The notes beneath the pieces are model-generated. The model saw only the letters and a program-made list of their open reading frames with translations, was not told where the DNA came from and did no database searches. This document shows positions 22,494-33,400 of a stretch of 64,000 nt of DNA, piece by piece. The stretch's first letter is position 1, and each line of letters starts with the position of its first letter. Source of the stretch: Sialis fuliginosa (taxonomy: Eukaryota; Arthropoda; Insecta; Megaloptera; Sialidae); the NCBI GenBank assembly GCA_961205875.1, contig OY540809.1, positions 30,268,267 to 30,332,266 of the forward strand, read 5' to 3'. The position numbers were made by a program, and so were the translations under genes.

Positions 22494-23330
22494 TTGAGAT
22501 CATTTCATTCCAAAACTATTTTTGCTTTCTCGTAATATGGAATAAGATTCGACGATGATGTACATATATAAATATAATTTAAATATATGGGCGTTTTTTC
22601 AACTTAGATTTTTTTAGTTCCATAAAATAAATTTAATTACCAGTAGGTACTCGAATATGGAGAATAAAAAAGTTTTCATCCTTGTAAGTTAAAAAACAAC
22701 GATCTTATTATCGATAAAATCAAATAATTACATCCTTTATAGTTTATAACGTTAACTTTTCTTTACAAAATTAATCGTGTAGTGTTATTGTTGAATTTTA
22801 TTTTCATAAAAAGTTCGTATTATCATATTATTACAACAATACGCGGTAGAATATTTTTCACATGAATTTTTGTTGTGCTTTTTACCTAATTATGTTTACC
22901 GCAATAATTCTAAATTTCATCTTCATTAATGTACTCGTAGGTGTCATTGTCATTGTGAAGATTCGTGATGAGTTTTTTAAAAATAAGTAAATAAAATAAA
23001 AATGTACTGTTTTCTTATTTCATAAATAAATTGAAACATTCTTGAAAGTATAACTGCCATCTATCGAGAAAAACATTTACTAATGCAATATTAAATCTTA
23101 CGAAACGTTGGAATGGGGTTTATATCGATAGATGTCACTATTATACACGTATAAAATATTATTTTTGTAAAATACTTTTATAAATATTTATCATTATGAG
23201 TGTATTATATTAAAACAAAAATGCGTAGTACATTTAAAAAAAAAGTGTCTAAAAATATATTCGATTATTTTTAAGTTGATTCATGTCAGTGGTTTTGGCT
23301 TCTGGAAGACTCAATAATTAAATTAATTCT
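22494..23330. other. AT-rich intergenic DNA, nothing supported
   Basis: There are no repeats or frames of note. Confidence 0.45.
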
Positions 23331-23372
23331 GTACCTATAGGTACATATTAGTAGGTATACCTACTAATATGT
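23331..23372. repeat. two adjacent perfect palindromes
   Basis: GTACCTATAGGTAC (23331-23344, 14 bp) abuts and slightly overlaps a perfect 30-bp palindrome at 23343-23372, whose half-site is ACATATTAGTAGGTA. GGTACCTA-type palindromic words are common in some insect genomes, so this may be a simple-sequence phenomenon rather than a binding site. Confidence 0.7.
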
Positions 23373-23847
23373 GTATTATAATTTAATTTTTAATAATAAT
23401 AAAATAGCAATGATTAAATGGCTATAATTGGTTAAAGTCAAGACACTTTGCCTGCTGTATGTATTCGTTAATTTGTTTTGCAATTATCTATGTTACATGT
23501 GCGAACGTTTATTTAATGACTGCAATTTGTAAATAATTTTTTTGACAATCAGTTACGCAGACATTACACAATAATCATTTTACATTTACTTATTTTTTAA
23601 TTTAAATTATCACATATTTGTTTAATATTATTTATGAGAGTATCTACAGTGTATAATTTAATAATTATACATTCATATATACATTATATATACGCATACA
23701 TAGGTAAGTATATACACATAAAAAGGTTAATCTAAAGCAAGAATTTATTGTTTTCATCCGACAATATTGTTTTAAAGAGAAACTATAATATACCTAGTTG
23801 GAAATATCATTATATTTTAATATTAAGAAAATACTGTTTATGATATA

Positions 23848-24971
23848 TACCGGGTGTTCCAGACCACCCGTCCACTATGTTTTACGCCTAAACTATTAGA
23901 GATAGAGTTATATGATGAAAAATTTACTATATATATCGACCCTAAAGAATTTCAGGAAAATATTTTCAACCTCCTAAAACTTCCCCTTGCGGGGTAGTTT
24001 GAGGGGTACATACCCGTTTTTCAGCAAAATCAAATGGAATGGTATATCTAAAAGTAGATAATTTTAAAAATCATAAAAAAGTAAGAAACTTTTGTAAAAA
24101 AAATTTTTTCATACATTCAATTGTTTAGATAATATGGCGACTTGATCCTAAATTTTAGGGTTTTACTAAAATTGCTCTAGTTTCGTTAAATATTAATGAA
24201 ATTTTATTTTTTAAATTTGTTTTGAAAGTAGAAATAACGAACTTTCTAATGATGTATGATTATTTGAGAATTGGATAATTTAAAGTGTCATACGCGACAT
24301 GTAAAAATTTAAAACTTCAAATGGGGATAATTCAAAAATTTTAAATAGAATGATATATCAATTAGTACTTTATCTTAAAAAATATATTTAAATTAACAAC
24401 TTTTGTTAAGAAAATTTTAAATGTAAAATTATAAATTTTTTAATTTAAAAAAAATAAAATTAAAAATTTTCTTTTTTAAAATTTTTGAATTATCCCCAAT
24501 TGAAGTTTTGCATTTTTGATATGTCGCGTATGACACTTTAAATTATCCAAATCTCAAATAATCATACATCATTAAAAAGTTCGTTATTTCTACTTTTAAA
24601 TAAAAATTTAAAAATAAAAATTCATTAACATTTAACGAAACTAGAGCACTTTCAGTGAAACACTAAAATTTGGGACAAGTCGCCGTATTTTCTAAACAAT
24701 TAAATGTATGAAAACATTTTTTTTACAAAAGTTTCTTACTTTTTTATGATCTTTAAAACGATCTACTTTTGGATATACCGATCCATTTGAATTTGTTGAG
24801 AAACGGGCATGTACCCCTCAAATTACCCCCCAAGGGGGAGTTTTAGGGGGTTGAAAATATTTACCTGAAATTCCTTAGGTTCGATATATATAGTAAATTT
24901 TTCATCATAAAACTCTATCTTTAATAGTTTGGGCGTAAAACATAGTGGACGGGTGGTCGGAACACCCGGTA
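23848..24971. mobile_element. 1.12-kb foldback element, almost entirely palindromic
   Basis: The ends are ACCGGGTGTTCCAGACCACC and its near-complement ending 24970. Arms of about 500 bp (23849-24345 and 24475-24970) are complementary with scattered mismatches. Landmarks in both are CATAGTGGACGGGTGG, AGTTCGTTATTTCTAC and GTGTCATACGCGACAT (or complement). The loop is only about 130 bp. TA flanks both sides if the ends are read as CCGGGTG. There is no coding capacity. The whole element could fold into a long RNA hairpin if transcribed. Confidence 0.9.
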
Positions 24972-25294
24972 TACAGTGAAACTGTTTATAGCGCTATCCC
25001 GTTTATTACGCGCTTTTGCCATGATCCTGACCTCGACACATTAATTAATATACACATATTCCCGTTTTTAACGCTCACAAATCCCGCAAAACGCATAAAA
25101 GTTTGTGTTGATAAAGAAAACCTTTTGTCAAAATCAAGTATGTAATTTATTATTTTACATATATTATAATAAAATTATGATTCTACATTTAAACACATTT
25201 TTAGAAAAAATATTCATTTTCTAATTTATTTCCCGCCTTTTAACGCGTTTTTGATCCGACCCGCTCAAGAACGTTATAACGAAGTTTCACTGTA
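24972..25294. mobile_element. pogo-like MITE abutting the foldback
   Basis: The 319-bp sequence 24974-25292 has ends CAGTGAAACTGTTTATAGCG and, reversed, CAGTGAAACTTCGTTATAAC. TA lies at 24972-24973 and 25293-25294. It starts directly against the foldback's final ACCCGGTA, the two sharing the TA junction. The 66-codon frame 24945-25145 spans the junction and is not a gene. Confidence 0.8.
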
Positions 25295-26203
25295 TATGAA
25301 ACAATTTTATTTCTGTGTATAAGTTAATCAAATCAAATTTTATTTATTCTAAAAAAAATTTAAAAACATTTTTGTAACTCTCTTTCTGCTCCGAAACACA
25401 TATTTATAAGCATTTTAAATTATTAATTATAAAATACATATTCTATATTATTTTACATCCGATTAAAATTCCCTTAATTATTGATATAAAACATTTATTT
25501 TTATTGAGTCGTGACTTGAAATTTAAGGAAAAAGCTTTTTTTTTTTTGAAAATCAAAAAACTTTGCTATATAGTGAAGTAAATGCAGTCCACAGGCCTCT
25601 AGTTAGTATACATTTTTTATGGCACACGTCGATAGTTTTTTTTATGATTTTATAATGCCTCCTTTATACACTCAAAAATAAACATATTAAGTATAATCAA
25701 AATAACATTAATTCATTTATTAAAATATCGTTATGAATAAAAACACAATAAAGTTATAATTATAGCATAATAAAAAATGTACCGTTACATACGTACGTTT
25801 TTCATTTGGAATAACGTTTAAAAAACGTACTTTAAATCAAAGAGATTGTCTGAAACTGAGCATGAAATGAAGTGATTTAATGACATATTAAATATTCATA
25901 AATGTCAGAAAGAAGTCATTATTTTTATTACTATCTTCTATGAATTTAGAGATTAGATTGTTATGTGTAATAATACTCACCCATTATTTTTTATGGTTTA
26001 TTATTAATTATAATGTTCTTTGCTGGAATATAGGTACCTATCAAAATTAATTAAGTTATTATAATTAATTAATAACTTTTATTTGTCAATAATTACACAT
26101 AGTTAGCATTGATATAAAACATCACTGAAATATCTACAGAAATAGTTAATTTTCGACTGTTATTAAGGTATATCAACTATAAGAAAATATAGAAAAAGGA
26201 GTA
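25295..26203. other. AT-rich intergenic DNA, nothing supported
   Basis: Only AT-rich sequence is seen, with no repeat or coding signal. Confidence 0.45.
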
Positions 26204-26371
26204 GGGGAAGGTCGGATAGCCCCGGACGACGGGTAACCGCGGACATTTATATTTCTAAGAAACCAACTACGTTGCGTCGGTAAAACTTTATTTTAAATGT
26301 GCACCCTTTAGAGAAAAAATAAATCTAACTCAGTTGCGGCGTGGGTGCCGAGTGAGTTACACGCTTTAAAG

Positions 26372-26581
26372 ACAAAGAAAAATATTCAAAGTCTTTCCGA
26401 AGAAGATCAAGTAAAAGAGACCGAATGTATCATATAGGTTTCTTTTGTAGAAGACTGGATTCAGAGCTATGAATGCAAATTGGGCCCATGAAGATTGTGT
26501 TTATATAGATTTTTCAGATATTCATTATTATATTATTGTGATGTTTGTAAGGCCAAGAAAAAACGATTGGGCCACCATTGA
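26372..26581 (+). pseudogene. degraded C-terminal zinc-finger of a pogo/CENP-B-type transposase
   Basis: The frame starts as KNIQSLSEEDQVKETECII and breaks. Pieces in shifted frames read WIQSYECKL, then WAHEDC, then YYCDVCKAKKKRLGHH and a stop. The ordered pattern ECxxC...WIQxxxCxxWAHEDC...YYCDxCK matches the PHD-like Cys/His finger at the C-terminus of many insect pogo-type transposases (family knowledge, from memory of the pattern). At least three frame disruptions and an internal stop show that it is dead. No DDE domain is visible upstream, so this is a terminal remnant. Confidence 0.6.
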
Positions 26582-26655
26582 TTACTATGTCCGGGGCTAC
26601 CCTCCTTCTTTTGTGTTGCCAAAAAATTAAGGCCAAAAAAAGTTTGTTATGATTA

Positions 26656-27181
26656 TACAGGATGATTTACAACTAGTGTAAAAAAAAATTACAGTAGATC
26701 GAGGATGTAATTTTAAGCAAAAAACTTTATGTGAACTTGTGTCCGGAAGTTTTTTATGAGGGAGCTAGTCTTTTGCCTAAAATGAGTGTTTATTTAATAT
26801 CTAGAGAACCATTGTGGTACAGTTCTAAATTTGACACAGGGTTTGGTATTAATAAGTGTAACTCAGGAAAAAATTCAAAAACAAAAAAATACTTGATAAA
26901 AATCGGCGGGCCCACTGGCCCCATACACCTTTGGTCTAAATTATTATTATTTGGTACTGGAAATCGATAACACTTATTAACACCAAACTCTGTGTCAAAT
27001 TTTATAACTGTACCACAATGGGTTATATATGCAGATATTAAATAAACACTAATTTTGGGGAAAAGACTGTAGCTCCCTCACGAAGAATTTTCGGACACAG
27101 GTTCACATAAAGTTTTTTGCTTAAAATTACATCCTCGATCTACAGTTAAATTTTTTTACACTAGTTGTAAATCATCCTGTA
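26656..27181. mobile_element. foldback family F, copy 1 (522 bp, TA target)
   Basis: The ends are CAGGATGATTTACAACTAGT and its complement, with TA at 26656-26657 and 27180-27181. The arms 26658-26865 and about 26960-27179 share TTTTAAGCAAAAAACTTTAT, TGTGTCCGGAA and GATATTAAATAAA-type blocks. The spacer has the asymmetric GGGCCCACTGGCCCCATACA. It is inserted into the pogo-type element around it. Related copies are at 30590-31766 and, as a single arm, 60917-61145. The open frame 26731-26970 is a by-product. Confidence 0.85.
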
Positions 27182-27320
27182 TATTACTTATATTTAATTA
27201 ATATGATTGAAAAGTTCCTAGTTTGATTTTAAGATTAAAATAAAGACAGAAAATTTGTTTATTGTATTTTGATTTGCAATTCGTTTAAGTGTCCGGGGTT
27301 ACCTGACGTTCGCCGACATC

Positions 27321-28533
27321 ATTAATACTTACTATTTTTAATGTCGGAGTACAGAAAATACATAGTCATTATCCAGAACAATATATCTAAATTACTTTTA
27401 TACAGTATGACTTATAAAGAATAAAGATACTAGAAGGGGTTAAGTTTTCCAGCCCTTTTGAATTGTTCTTTTCATTTTAAATAAGATAATGATAGTTCTT
27501 TTGGACAGATTGAAAAAATAAAATGTGCTCCATAATTTACGTTTTTTTGCAGTCTTATTAATAAAACACCAAAATTGTGACGAGAAAATATACTTTTCCA
27601 TAAGTATATACGATTACTTACAAATATTGAACTATACACATATAATTTATAATGGTATTACACATTCTGAGTTCTTCCTGTGCTATTTTCCCACACAATG
27701 AATGTATTAAAATTAAATTGCTTGAACTTCACCGCCTGCTACACACACTCTTTGTTTCATTTTCATTCTATTAAGAATAACATCAGCATTCGATGCAACA
27801 GTACAAACGCATTATTTCTATGCGTCATTATAACTATATACATATATGTAGGTACGAGTACCTTACCTACACATATGTACTGTACATACGTACAAATACA
27901 CTCACACTGTTATTATTTTATATAGAGTTAATATCGAGCTACAATAAGTTTTAATTTCCTGCTGAAACAGTACACACTATAATCAATAAAAATATGATGT
28001 TTGTAATGAACGATAAACCATTGGTTCATTGATGAGCTATGTAAAAACTATCAGTCAAGTTGACCGGTCAGTCACTTTTATTTTTGTATCAGTAACGCTG
28101 TAAGAAGATTGTTTTGAGGGTGCTATAATATATACTAAATACATTGACGTTTCATCTATATATATTATATATATTACAAAACGCAACGTCTGTCTTTCTG
28201 TCAGTGTGCTTATCACTAAAAAAATCAATTATCCCATTTACGTGTATTTAAAATTCATATATATGTTTGTTCTTTTCCCAGGTTTTAGTATATATTTGAC
28301 GATAATAGTTGGTTATGAAAACTGTGTTTTTTGATAGAAACAAAATCATAACAGAATAACAATATGTGAAAAAATATATACATTGAAATATATATCGTTG
28401 TAAAAATAAAAATATCTAATAATTTGTCAGTTTTTCATTCATTAATCAGCGAATTTATATAAGTATTTTGTTTTACACACTAAGTATTTAACAGCAATAC
28501 ACTGCTTAAACCGTTAAATTGAACAATATAATG
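27321..28533. other. AT-rich intergenic DNA, nothing supported
   Basis: There is no recognisable repeat. Short TATATATA and ACATATGT stretches are present. The 81-codon frame 27680-27925 is built on AT/CA-rich simple sequence. Confidence 0.45.
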
Positions 28534-28764
28534 TAGTAAAGCAGCGGTTCTTAAACTTATATGTTCTAGGGACCCCCTTTTGAACAATTATTTTTCAGGG
28601 ATCCTCTCCCCCGGATAGAAAAACAAAGAAGGTTATTAGATACTAATTATTAATCGCTGATAAATAGAAAAGTACTTTAAATGCCAAATATATTTCACGG
28701 ACCCCCGGCAAAAGTTCAGTGGACTCCCGGGACTCCGCGGACCCTAGTTTAAAAACCAGTAAAG
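28534..28764. mobile_element. hAT-type MITE with GGACCCCC/GGGACTCCGCGGACCC interior
   Basis: It starts CAGCGGTTCTTAAAC at 28542 and ends GTTTAAAAAC near 28756. Flanks TAGTAAAG (28534-28541) and CAGTAAAG (28757-28764) match at 7 of 8. The right terminus seems to have lost its last few bases. The interior blocks AGGGACCCCCTTTTGAAC and CCCGGGACTCCGCGGACCCT are typical of this hAT MITE type. Confidence 0.7.
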
Positions 28765-28794
28765 AATTATCTAGAATAAAAATCCTAAATATTA

Positions 28795-28834
28795 ATTCCG
28801 TAATCTACGCGAGCGAAGCTGCGGGTACAGCTAG
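28795..28834 (+). repeat. Helitron/RTE-like 3' tail fragment
   Basis: CGTAATCTACGCGAGCGAAG followed by CTGCGGGTACAGCTAG(T) matches the tail of 29301-29667. No body is attached upstream. Confidence 0.6.
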
Positions 28835-28990
28835 TACGGGATAAGATAAGATTTAGTGAATAAGTCTTGTCTCGTTTATACGTTAATGAGACGAGAATGT
28901 CTTGCGAGCAGTGTTGAATCCAAAGAGGGAGAATACAAATTTCAAGCGGGGGGGGGGGGGGTACAGAAAATTTTGAATAGAAAAATAGGA

Positions 28991-29667
28991 CATACTAATA
29001 TTTTAAATGCGAAAGTGTGTCTGTCTCTCTGTCTGTTTTTAATTTTTTTTTTGTAATTAATATTTTACCCCTCGTTACATATGAAAATACTACGGGGGCG
29101 GTGGGATCTAGGGGAAAAACAACCCTCTATCTCGCATAGGAGACGAGATATTTACGATTTTGTATAATGAAAGAAAACTAAAAATAAGAAAAATTTAATA
29201 TTTCACCTCCTGTCACATATGAAGGGTTGTAATTGGTTACATTCGATCTGGCGGGAATAATACTATGGAAAATAACCCCTTATCTTACATAGGAGTCGCG
29301 ACTTATATTATAAATGCGAAAGTGTATCTCTCAGTCTGTCTATATGTTACCTGTTCACAACTAAACCGCTTTACCGATTTTGATGAAATTTGGCAGTGAG
29401 ATAGCTTACATCCCAAGGACGGACATAGGCTATTTCGTATCTCGAAAATTCAACCCCTAAGGAATTGCAAAAGGATTGAAAAATTTGTATATGGAATTTT
29501 TTTTAGTAATAAAGATTTCATCCCCTGGCACATATGAAGGGTTGTAATTAGTTTTATTCGATCCGGCGGGAAAAATACCATAGGGTGGGGTTTTAGAAGG
29601 AAAAATAATATATCATGGGGATGGAGGTATCGAAATCCACGCGAGCGAAGCCGCGGGTAACAGCTAG
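28991..29667 (+). mobile_element. Helitron/RTE-like repeat, compound copy
   Basis: Heads occur at 28991 (ACTAATATTTTAAATGCGAA) and again at 29303 (TTATATTATAAATGCGAAAG). There is one tail at 29640-29667 (CGCGAGCGAAGCCGCGGGTA, ACAGCTAG). Between them lie diverged copies of a module with ACATATGAAGGGTTGTAATT, GATC(C/T)GGCGGGAA(A/T)AATAC and AGGAG(A/T)CG. The same module is amplified at 49.1-50.3 kb. A 12-G homopolymer lies just upstream (28950-28961). It looks like a tandem or nested pair of copies. Confidence 0.6.
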
Positions 29668-29850
29668 TTTAAAATATATTGGATCATATAATATGTGACC
29701 AGAATTTCATGTAATTATCCAACGATGTCTACACTAGTAAAAAGTGAATATCCAAATCAACGGTGTTGTATAACTTAGTAGGATGTAAATAAAGGGAATA
29801 TAATAAATGTAAGATTTTGATTTTCAAATTAATATATTTTATTTGTGTGT

Positions 29851-30320
29851 GTGGGGGGGGGGGGTAGCCGAGGTCTTTACAATTTTTTTTCGAAGAGTTA
29901 TGGTAATTTAAACATTTCTATTGAGATTAGGTTAAATGCATTTTTTTAAATGTTCTAAAATGAAAAAAAAAACAGAAGAGTACAATTCTGTGTCAAAATG
30001 ATGACACGACTTGCTGATAACGTCAGTTCTTCAATTGAATCTGTTTTTTTTTCATTTTAGAACATTTTTAAAATGATTATAATATCCCGCGTTGTTTTTG
30101 TCTTGGAAAGCCCTTTCGTACGAGCCCTTTTACAACCTCATGTGCCATTTAAGATTTATTGCCTCCCGCCTCCCCCTTCACCTGCCTCCCGGGGGTGTAC
30201 TGGTGGATTTTTTTGTTGTTAAATAATAGACTTTGTGATCTCATTGTATAAGTTTCAATCCTATATTTCAAACCATTCAATAGTTATTTAGGTGGCTCAG
30301 ATCTTTTGGAAGGCACTGTA
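29851..30320. mobile_element. Tc1/mariner-derived snapback element, copy 2 (left-truncated)
   Basis: The right end ACCTAAATAACT-type sequence and AAAAGATCTGAGCC (reversed) finish at GGAAGGCACTG (30318) with TA at 30319-30320, as in copy 1. The left arm is cut off at a G homopolymer (29853-29864). The central hairpin is well preserved: AAATGTTCTAAAATGAAAAA and its complement. A 16-codon transposase trace (29974-30021: RRVQFC..MMTRLADN) sits in the loop. The site of the Mutator-like insertion seen in copy 1 is empty here. Confidence 0.8.
29974..30021 (+). pseudogene. 16-codon trace of the same mariner-type transposase
   Basis: The codons read RRVQFCVKMMTRLADN, matching the loop fragment in copy 1 (RRVEFCDTMMTRLADN). 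It is too short to be functional. Its value is in dating the capture before the copies diverged. Confidence 0.7.
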
Positions 30321-30395
30321 TAAATTAATATACAATATTATTACACGTATGTGTTTAGTCAAGTATAAAATAGTAGACATGAAATGTGTGAAGAC

Positions 30396-31999
30396 TAGGG
30401 CCGTTTTTCCACACACCGGCAAAAAACGGCACCGGCACCGGCCATGGCTCTTTTCACACACTGGCATTCTCAGTGCCCATTTGCCCATGCCGGTGCAGTT
30501 GAGTTCTAGTTGTGGTGATTGAAACGACATGTCTGCAGTGATTAATAAGCGTCACTTTCATGGGTTATTATACCTCAGAAGGAAGTATACAGGGTGATTC
30601 GGCACTGTCGTGCCAAACTTGAACAGTACATCGAGAAAAATATTTTAAGCAAAAAACATTATATAAACATGTGTCCGGAAATTTGTCATGAGGGGGCTAC
30701 AGCCCTCTAAAGATTTTACTCAAAATTAGTTTTTATTTAATATCTTGAGAACCTATTGTACCATAGTTATGAAATTTGATACAGGGTTTAGTATTAATAA
30801 GTGTTATATATATCCAGTAACAACCAATAATAATTTTGACCAGGGTTGTATGGGCCCAGGAGGCCCGTCGATTTTTATCCAGTATTTTTTGTTCTTCAAT
30901 TTTTTCCTGAGTTAAAAATTTGAATAAGACTGTATGAGACAAAATACACAAAAATATACTTTGCTCATTTATCATAGGATAAACCGTTTACGAGAAATAT
31001 CGATGCAGAAGAAAGCATGCAGAATTTTACTTAATACAGATGCTTCAAATTAAACAAAATAAATTTAAATTTCTGTTCTTTGATTAAAGGTAAGAAAAAA
31101 GTACATATACATATATCACCTAATACGTGTCCTATTAGACCTATAGCCAGTTCTATTAATGTTGCAAGTAATTTACTAACACAACTATAGAAAGGGATAT
31201 TTAAAATGGCTATTTGTTGGTAAGGCTGAATTTTTGGAGGTATATTTTTATTATCTTTTTGTCTTATTTTTTATCATACAACAAGAATATAAAAATATTT
31301 TTTGTAATTTGAAGCATCCGTATTAAGTAAAATCTGCATCCTTTCTTTTGCATCCATATTTCTCGTAAACGGTTTATCCTATGATAAATGAGCAAAGTAT
31401 ATTTTTGTGTATTTTGTGCCATACAATCTTATCTAAATGTCTAATTCAGGAAAAAATTAAAGAACAAAAAAATACTAGATAAAAATTGATGGGCCCACTG
31501 GCCCCATACAGCCCTGATCTAAATTATAATTGCTCAATACTGGAAATCGATTACACTTATTAATACTAAACTCTGTATCAAATTTCATAACTTTAGCACA
31601 ATGGGGTCTCCAGATATTAAATAAAAACTAATTTTGAATAAAACTTTGAAGGGCTGTAGCCCCCTTACGAAAAATTTCCGGACACATGTTCATATAATGT
31701 TTTTTGCTTAAAATATGTCTCTTAATTTACTGTTCAAGTTTGGCACGACAGCATTGAATCACCCTGTATAAATCACAAATATAAAAAAGGCAGTATTGGG
31801 TACATCCTCTGTTGACTGTAAGATACTTATCTGATTGTCGAGTTCAACGCCGACAGCATTTGACGGTGCCGGTGTCGTCACCGGCAAATTAACCGGGCCG
31901 GACTACGTGGAAAAGCTCTGATTTGATTACATTGCAACCGGCGCCGTCACTGGCACCGGCACCGGTACCGGTTTTGACGGTGTGTGAAAAAACGCTCTA
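30396..31999. mobile_element. MITE-like element E2, second copy of the 886-2122 family, interrupted by a foldback
   Basis: GGGCCGTTTTTCCACACACC from 30398 and, reversed, GAGCGTTTTTTCACACACCG ending 31997 are the termini, with TA on each side. Subterminal CGGCACCGGCACCGGCC hexamers and GCCGGTGCAGTTGAGTTCTA match copy E1. Removing the nested foldback (30590-31766) leaves about 420 bp, equal to E1 without its own insert. There is no coding capacity. Confidence 0.8.
30588..31768. mobile_element. foldback family F, copy 2 (1177 bp, TA target)
   Basis: The ends are CAGGGTGATTCGGCACTGTC and, reversed, CAGGGTGATTCAATGCTGTC. TA lies at 30588-30589 and 31767-31768. Long complementary arms (about 30590-31075 and 31275-31766) share TCGTGCCAAACTTGAACAGT, ATGTGTCCGGAAATTT, TCATTTATCATAGGATAAAC and AGCAT(G/C)C blocks. 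GGGCCCACTGGCCCCATACA at 31490-31510 is shared with copy 1. It is inserted at AAGTATAAATC of element E2, where E1 has AAGTATATAAATC without it. Confidence 0.9.
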
Positions 32000-33400
32000 G
32001 TTGCAGTAGCATTTATATTACAAAAAATTTATTTTTTCATATTATATTAATCGTGTTTCTACCAATTATCTGTACTTAAATTACCACAACATGTAGGTAG
32101 GTACTCTTATTATATTATATATAAAAATAAATAATGCATGTTGAATAGTAATAATAATAATTATTATTATAGTTGTTGTATAAGATATTTTATTACTTCT
32201 ATGTGTTATGTATTTAATAAACTATCTAATTGTAAGTATAAATATAAAATGATAACGACTAACATTACAAGCTTTTCTTAAAAATTAATTATTTCGTACA
32301 TAATTTTATTTTTACGTTACCAATGTAAACAACTGCTTTTCAGGATATAAAACAATTAATTTAATATTTAATATGTCTTTTTATACCATAAACTTCTTTT
32401 TTGTAAGTATCTACATATGTATATTACCTATACGTGTTTCTTTATTGTAATATCTGTTAAATTAAAATAAGTGTTATGCAGAGATTTGTAATTATACGTA
32501 TCGCTTGAACGGTGCATATAAATATCATAAATTATATACATTTTGTATTATTATATTATGACTTTAAAGGATATAGAATATATATAATACTTTTTGGAAG
32601 ATGGGGTTCGTATAAATTATTCTCTAAATTTTTTATTGATTTGTTATGATTGATTATTTGAGTAACTTTTAATACCTATATTATTTATTTTTTTCACTGT
32701 ATGTATTAATTAAAAATTAATAGGTATATACTTACATTTTAATACATAATGCAATTCAACATATTTTACCGAAAATCATTTTTTCCGTACCAAAATCGGA
32801 AAAACTTATATTTGTCTGTCCGTCCGTTCGTCTGTCACAGCCTTCTAGCTACTGAACTGTATAACCTGAGATTTAAATTATATATATTAAATAGTGGATA
32901 AATAGACCTAAGTGACAAAAACAAAAATTAAAAGTTTTTGGCTCTTTTTGAGAGGGCGAATAGGTAACCAAAAATTATTTTATCCAATTCCGGTGTGTGG
33001 GTATCAAATATATATTCTATACTATAAATGGACGTTTGGTTACTATTAAAACTTCGTTTAGCAAAATAAAAAAATAAAAAAGTAAAAATATTTTATCTCA
33101 TATCTACAAAAGTAAGAGAGATAAATTTGAATTATTTTGGAATATGTATAAAGATACTGAGATCAAAACAAAATTATTATTACTCGCACTTTTTCCAAAA
33201 TAATGCAAAATTTGGAACTATTTATTTTCTAATAAAAAAATTATAATTGTTGTTCTTTTACTAAAATTATGTAAATTTAAAAACTATACGGTACGGGACA
33301 GAAGTTTGTACAAATTCTTGTTGACAAATTCTTATATAGTAAGAAATTTTCTATGTGAACTCATATTTCACGTCTCTATTAACTAAAAAATAAACACAGA
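32000..33400. other. AT-rich DNA; one TCTGTCCGTCCG tract
   Basis: At 32813-32836 GTCTGTCCGTCCGTTCGTCT followed by GTCACAGCC resembles the pyrimidine-rich head of an insect dispersed repeat. Its body cannot be delimited. Otherwise nothing is supported. Confidence 0.4.

Larger units (their letters stand above)
26204..27320. mobile_element. decayed pogo-type element with GTCCGGGG-rich ends
   Basis: The left side has GGTCGGATAGCCCCGGAC and GACGGGTAACCGCGGACAT. The right side has AAGTGTCCGGGGTTACCTGA (27287-27306), its near-complement. A further GTCCGGGGCTACCCTCCTTC lies at 26590. Such repeated terminal blocks are known from pogo-like elements. The interior holds a degraded transposase C-terminus (26372-26581), and a TA-flanked foldback (26658-27179) is inserted. 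The exact termini are uncertain. Confidence 0.55.

Noticed and set aside
26731-26970. 79-codon + strand frame
   Set aside because: It lies inside one arm and the spacer of a foldback element, and the sibling copies do not preserve the frame.
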